From contig CABSMZ010000009.1 of NCBI GenBank assembly GCA_902478875.1, positions 1-25,367 on the forward strand: a stretch of DNA of 25,367 nt. Direction: 5' to 3'. How positions within the stretch are numbered: position 1 is the stretch's first letter; each line of letters begins with the position of its first letter. The position numbers were made by a program, and so were the translations under genes. Below, one piece after another: positions 23,301-25,367 of the stretch. The DNA is from an uncultured Collinsella sp. Its GTDB lineage: Bacteria > Actinomycetota > Coriobacteriia > Coriobacteriales > Coriobacteriaceae. A model generated the notes under the pieces. The model had not been told where the DNA came from. It made no database searches and saw only the letters and a program-made list of their open reading frames with translations.

Positions 23301-24756
23301 TATCCTCAACGGCTATTCCGAGGTTTTTGGCAAAACCCTCGAGGAACGAGCCGCAGCCCGCAGAGCACGCCTCGTTGACGACGATATCGGTCAGCACGCC
23401 GTGGTTGAGCCAGATGGCCTTCATATCCTGTCCGCCGATGTCGAGCACGAAGGTCGCATCGGGAACGCATGCGCACGCGGCGCGGGCGTGCGCGACCGTC
23501 TCGACCGTATGGTAGTCGGCGTGGAACGCGCGCGCGAAAAGCTCCTCGCCGTATCCCGTGGTGCCCACGGCATCGATCGCAAGCGTGACTCCCGCTGTCT
23601 CCCAGCGGTTCTTCAAGCTGACAAGACCCTGTTGGGCGACGTCGAGCGGTCTGCCGTTATTAGACGCGTAGAACGAATCGACAAGCTCACCCGCCTCATC
23701 GACCAGGGCGAACTTGGTCGTCGTGCTCCCCGAATCGATACCGAGCGCCACACGCACCGTCTCTCCGGGCGCATACGCATCCGGACCCTTTGCCGGCGTC
23801 TCTTTGCCATGGCGTGCCGTAAAATCCGCCTGCTCGGCAGGTGTGGCAAAAAAGGGCTGGGCAAGACGTCCCTCCCCGCTTGCGGGCGCGACCGTCTCGA
23901 GCTTATCCAGCCGGACAAAAGCGTCGGGAAGGTCGATCGGTTGGGACGATGCGAACATGTCGGTCAGCGACAGGGCGGCACCGCGCGCGACCATGATCTG
24001 CGGATCGCGCGGGACGATAACCTGATCGTCCGATAGATTCAGTTGCTCCCGGAACACGCGGACCAGCGTGGGGTTGTAGGCGAGCGTACCGCCCTCGAAG
24101 ATTACCGGCGGCTCGATGTCGATACCCTGGGCCAGACCGCCGATCGTTTGGCGGGCGACCGCGTGAAGCGCCGAAAGCGCCAGGTCGGTGGTAGGAATGC
24201 CCTCGTTGAGCAGCGGCTGGATATCGGTCTTTGCGTACACGCCGCAGCGGCCCGAGACCTCGTGGACGGTCGTTCCCCGGCTTGCGAGCTGCTCGAACTC
24301 GCCCGATTCGGCGCCGACCCCCATGAGCTTTGCCATCTCGTCGATAAATGCACCGGTACCGCCTGCGCACGAGCCGTTCATGCGCATGTCGGCAACCTCG
24401 ATGTCTCCCTTATCGTTGGTGCGGAAGAAGATTATCTTGGCGTCTTGGCCGCCCAGCTCGATGGCGCAGCGCGTCTGCGGATAGAACCTGCTGATCGCGA
24501 GCGCGTTGGCGACCACCTCCTGAACGTACGAGGCGCCCAGCGCGGTCGCGATATCGCGCGCACCCGAGCCGGTCACCGCAACGCGCAGCGACTCATGGGG
24601 AAAGCGCTCGGCGAGCTCGCCGAGCATGGCGCGCACGCTCGCTGTCTGACACGCCCCGTGGCGGCGATATCCCCACCACGCCTCGGTCATATCCTCGTGC
24701 ATCGCGTAAACTTTGGTCGTCGTCGACCCTACGTCCAGTCCTACTAGCAACGCCAT
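20317..24756 (-). CDS. Giant fusion: two 2-hydroxyacyl-CoA dehydratase activase domains + DUF2229/HgdB-like region
   Basis: A 1479-residue protein related to ATP-driven activators of 2-hydroxyacyl-CoA dehydratases and benzoyl-CoA reductases. Two BadF/BcrA-type ASKHA domains are fused. The first (1-270) has LDVGSTTTK and cluster cysteines in GSCAGGTGAF (Cys130) and GRCGVYAKTD (Cys171). The second (335-595) has IDSGSTTTK, ACSAGCGS (Cys464, 468) and SRCTVF (503). A Cys patch CRRCNNRC plus NRCPRGG follows (627-653). Then comes a DUF2229-like block (from IGIPRVLEFWDTMPFW) and an HgdB-like region with GSFGCGHDAYL and NDICFPAQI. ATG 24756 has GGAG upstream. Full-length homologues are widespread in anaerobes but their substrate is unknown. 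No separate dehydratase genes are nearby. It probably couples ATP hydrolysis to low-potential electron transfer. Confidence 0.9.
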   Translation of the reverse strand: MALLVGLDVGSTTTKVYAMHEDMTEAWWGYRRHGACQTASVRAMLGELAERFPHESLRVAVTGSGARDIATALGASYVQEVVANALAISRFYPQTRCAIELGGQDAKIIFFRTNDKGDIEVADMRMNGSCAGGTGAFIDEMAKLMGVGAESGEFEQLASRGTTVHEVSGRCGVYAKTDIQPLLNEGIPTTDLALSALHAVARQTIGGLAQGIDIEPPVIFEGGTLAYNPTLVRVFREQLNLSDDQVIVPRDPQIMVARGAALSLTDMFASSQPIDLPDAFVRLDKLETVAPASGEGRLAQPFFATPAEQADFTARHGKETPAKGPDAYAPGETVRVALGIDSGSTTTKFALVDEAGELVDSFYASNNGRPLDVAQQGLVSLKNRWETAGVTLAIDAVGTTGYGEELFARAFHADYHTVETVAHARAACACVPDATFVLDIGGQDMKAIWLNHGVLTDIVVNEACSAGCGSFLEGFAKNLGIAVEDIATEAFSSKAPAVLGSRCTVFMNSSVVSEQRRGKGPGDIMAGLCRSIIENVFTKVIRVSNLNRLGDKVVVQGGTFRNDAVLRAFEQYLGKPVTRAPHPGLMGAIGIALLAREECRKGDADTSFIGLDAVERFEHREFGGVTCRRCNNRCQRAVVAFGDGSLYVTGNRCPRGGAISWDELVREVPAAEELRPQGACEAQAPGTGRDRTAAAPNLFVDREELLFESYPTVPVCGGRDVTIGIPRVLEFWDTMPFWSTFFSTLGFKVRVSGRSTKAMYERGLAHVTSDTVCFPAKLVHGHIRNLVDAGVDRIFMPIITTVPTENTASTSEWMCAVVKGYPYVMRNSDNPEERFGVPFDTPLFHWYDEGDRNRQLKAWCKETFDIDADLVAKATEQADRAQETFENQLQLRGRQVLENVREDGGYAVVIASRPYHNDPLVNHGLPKLFSERGIPVLTPDAVPGVCNVDLSNSRIDIVNNYHARMLSCAVIVASTPELELVQMGSFGCGHDAYLTDEIARMMGEMGSKVPMMIKLDESDVAGPMGIRVRSFIESVNRRRAEERAEGARVHAVHPLDDPYKVKYTKRDRHDKIALVPNTSHAFCRLMTAAMRNQGVRAEALDIGREDAIRLGKRYVHNDICFPAQIVIGEALAALESGKYDPHDVAVVTGKYIGDCRLTHYMPLLRRALDDAGYDYVPVLTNDDVDAHNAHPGFKLGLGPSIQIAYGLPMIDALEAMLRRIRPYELEKGAADAAFDRALDEVIEGMERSGLRGQATGFKRALAIMDAVPYDRSNPHPTVLIVGEYLLNFHLGANHEIERYLEDNGLEVIEARMTDVIRKTYFYKHAQSREFHVDLSLPEKAWYATADNLFELAHDRCDRLGAASPLYEPPTRMPELVRASDKILHHTFDAGEGVLIPAEILEHAKRGCRNFVILQPFGCLPNHVVGRGLIHALKEQYPTAQFLPLDYDPDVSFANVENRLQMLIMNAKAQGCGEAHGETA

Positions 24757-24805
24757 AATGCTCCGTCTCTCGCATTTTTCCTGCTAGAGATATACCACTC
24801 TACGT

Positions 24806-24826
24806 AATACAACAGACTGTTGTATT
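24806..24826. promoter_or_regulatory. Perfect 21-bp palindrome, likely TetR operator
   Basis: AATACAACAG (24806-24815), one central A, then CTGTTGTATT (24817-24826). It lies about 50 bp upstream of the activase-fusion ATG, within the likely promoter zone. Size and symmetry fit TetR-family operators, and a TetR gene closes the operon. Confidence 0.7.
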
Positions 24827-24838
24827 TAAACTCCGTAT

Positions 24839-24871
24839 AAAAAGCGGCTGCCGAAACGCTTCAGCAGCCGC
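24839..24871 (-). terminator. Intrinsic terminator upstream of the activase operon
   Basis: On the minus strand GCGGCTGC (from 24871) pairs with GCAGCCGC (to 24844) through a 12-base loop, followed by five T. It would end transcripts arriving from the right end of the window. Confidence 0.8.
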
Positions 24872-25037
24872 CGAATGCACCAACAGATTGTTCTGCGCGC
24901 TAGCACGTCGGGCAACGGAGCAGCACGGGCCCTCCGGTCATGCGCACCGCTCACGCCCGCAATGTCGCCGAGAGAGCTATCCACGCTTAGGGCTCCAACC
25001 AAGCAAGTCGCCCGCGCTCAGCAGATCCCTAAGCGAG

Positions 25038-25175
25038 CTACTCGCACTCAGAAGCCATAGCCTGCTCCAAGAGCTCGGCATGCTCCTCCTCGAAAACCGT
25101 CCCCACAGGGAAGGCGCGACGGAAGACGAAGTGGGAAATCGGACCGGCTACCAAAAGGTTCCACGGCAGCGCCAT
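25038..25175 (-). pseudogene. DUF2798-like remnant, 5' part missing
   Basis: Forty-five codons reading MALPWNLLVAGPISHFVF, then RRAFPVGTVFEEEHAELLEQ, to a stop at 25038. The first part resembles the second transmembrane segment and C-terminal end of DUF2798 membrane proteins. The first helix is absent. The frame upstream (ERHNFV, as if continuing that domain) runs straight back to the TAG stop of the HTH gene. There is no ribosome site at a usable distance (AGGAG is 15 bases away). It is best read as a truncated fragment left by a deletion or recombination, though expression from the GTG/ATG at 25178/25175 cannot be excluded. The 166 bp between it and the terminator at 24871 show no gene, only an 8-bp inverted repeat (24985-24992 with 25027-25034). 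Confidence 0.55.
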
Positions 25176-25193
25176 CACAAAATTATGACGCTC

Positions 25194-25367
25194 CTATTTG
25201 GCAAGGTGTTTTTTAGAATCCATTTTGCGCTCGGCATCGAAGGCTTGCCTGTCCCAATCGAGCGGAAGTCCGGCCTCGACCCATGCCTCGTAGGCCCTCC
25301 TTATGGGCTTGAGCTCCCTTTGGCCCCTCTCCAGCATCGAGATGTACTTCTCGCTGGTGCCCAGTAT
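25194..25367 (-). CDS. XRE-type HTH protein, C-terminal part only
   Basis: The gene enters from the right edge, so only its last 57 codons are present, ending in TAG at 25194. The fragment begins LGTSEKYISMLERGQRELKP, the recognition helix and following turn of a Cro/CI-type helix-turn-helix. It continues AYEAWVEAGLPLDWDRQAF and ends in a lysine-rich tail (KMDSKKHLAK). This short extension after the HTH suggests a small regulator or antitoxin-like protein. Its start, promoter and partner lie outside the window. Confidence 0.65.
   Translation of the reverse strand: MLGTSEKYISMLERGQRELKPIRRAYEAWVEAGLPLDWDRQAFDAERKMDSKKHLAK

Noticed and set aside
24985..25034. Inverted repeat GCTTAGGG / CCCTAAGC
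   Set aside because: Only 8 bp with a 34-bp spacer in a gene-free stretch. No second copy, flanking duplication or transposase suggests a mobile element.

Overview
The window looks like a stretch of chromosome from a high-GC gut actinobacterium of the class Coriobacteriia, probably Collinsella or a close relative. This is inferred from gene content and sequence style, not from a marker gene. The first 21 bases are not genomic: they match the end of a Nextera (Tn5) adapter, so position 22 is the true left end of the contig.

Bases 22-4504 (minus strand) hold a tight housekeeping operon read in the order disA, ispD, ispF, cysS, rlmB. It covers c-di-AMP synthesis, two steps of the MEP isoprenoid pathway, cysteinyl-tRNA synthetase and a 23S rRNA 2'-O-methyltransferase cut by the contig end. 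Divergent from it is mntP, a manganese exporter behind a yybP-ykoY manganese riboswitch that carries its own terminator. Next on the plus strand is a HipB/HipA kinase toxin-antitoxin pair with a 16-bp inverted-repeat operator. Back on the minus strand are pepD (M20 dipeptidase) and a second toxin-antitoxin locus. That locus pairs a RelB/DinJ-type antitoxin with a PIN-domain toxin broken by a frameshift.

Bases 10167-16680 are a visibly more A+T-rich accessory block, entirely on the minus strand, and the most interesting part. I read it as a small biosynthetic cluster for a ribosomally made, radical-SAM-modified peptide (RiPP). In transcription order it holds: a DUF2975-like membrane protein with a YozG-like HTH regulator; a terminator; a promoter with a palindrome over its -10; a 36-residue five-cysteine peptide gene; a second terminator; an ABC ATPase with two related ABC-2 permeases, resembling lantibiotic or bacitracin self-immunity transporters; a radical SAM/SPASM maturase; and an ABC exporter lacking a peptidase domain. 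Every gene from the ATPase to the exporter overlaps or abuts the next. A natural model is: precursor made in excess, cross-linked by the SPASM enzyme, exported by the ABC half-transporter, with the other ABC system protecting the producer.

Bases 16809-24756 return to high-GC genes on the minus strand: clpC, a TetR regulator, and a 1479-residue fusion related to 2-hydroxyacyl-CoA dehydratase activators with a perfect 21-bp palindrome in its promoter region. The right end holds a DUF2798-like remnant and the 3' end of an XRE-type HTH gene. No tRNA, rRNA, CRISPR array or insertion sequence was seen.
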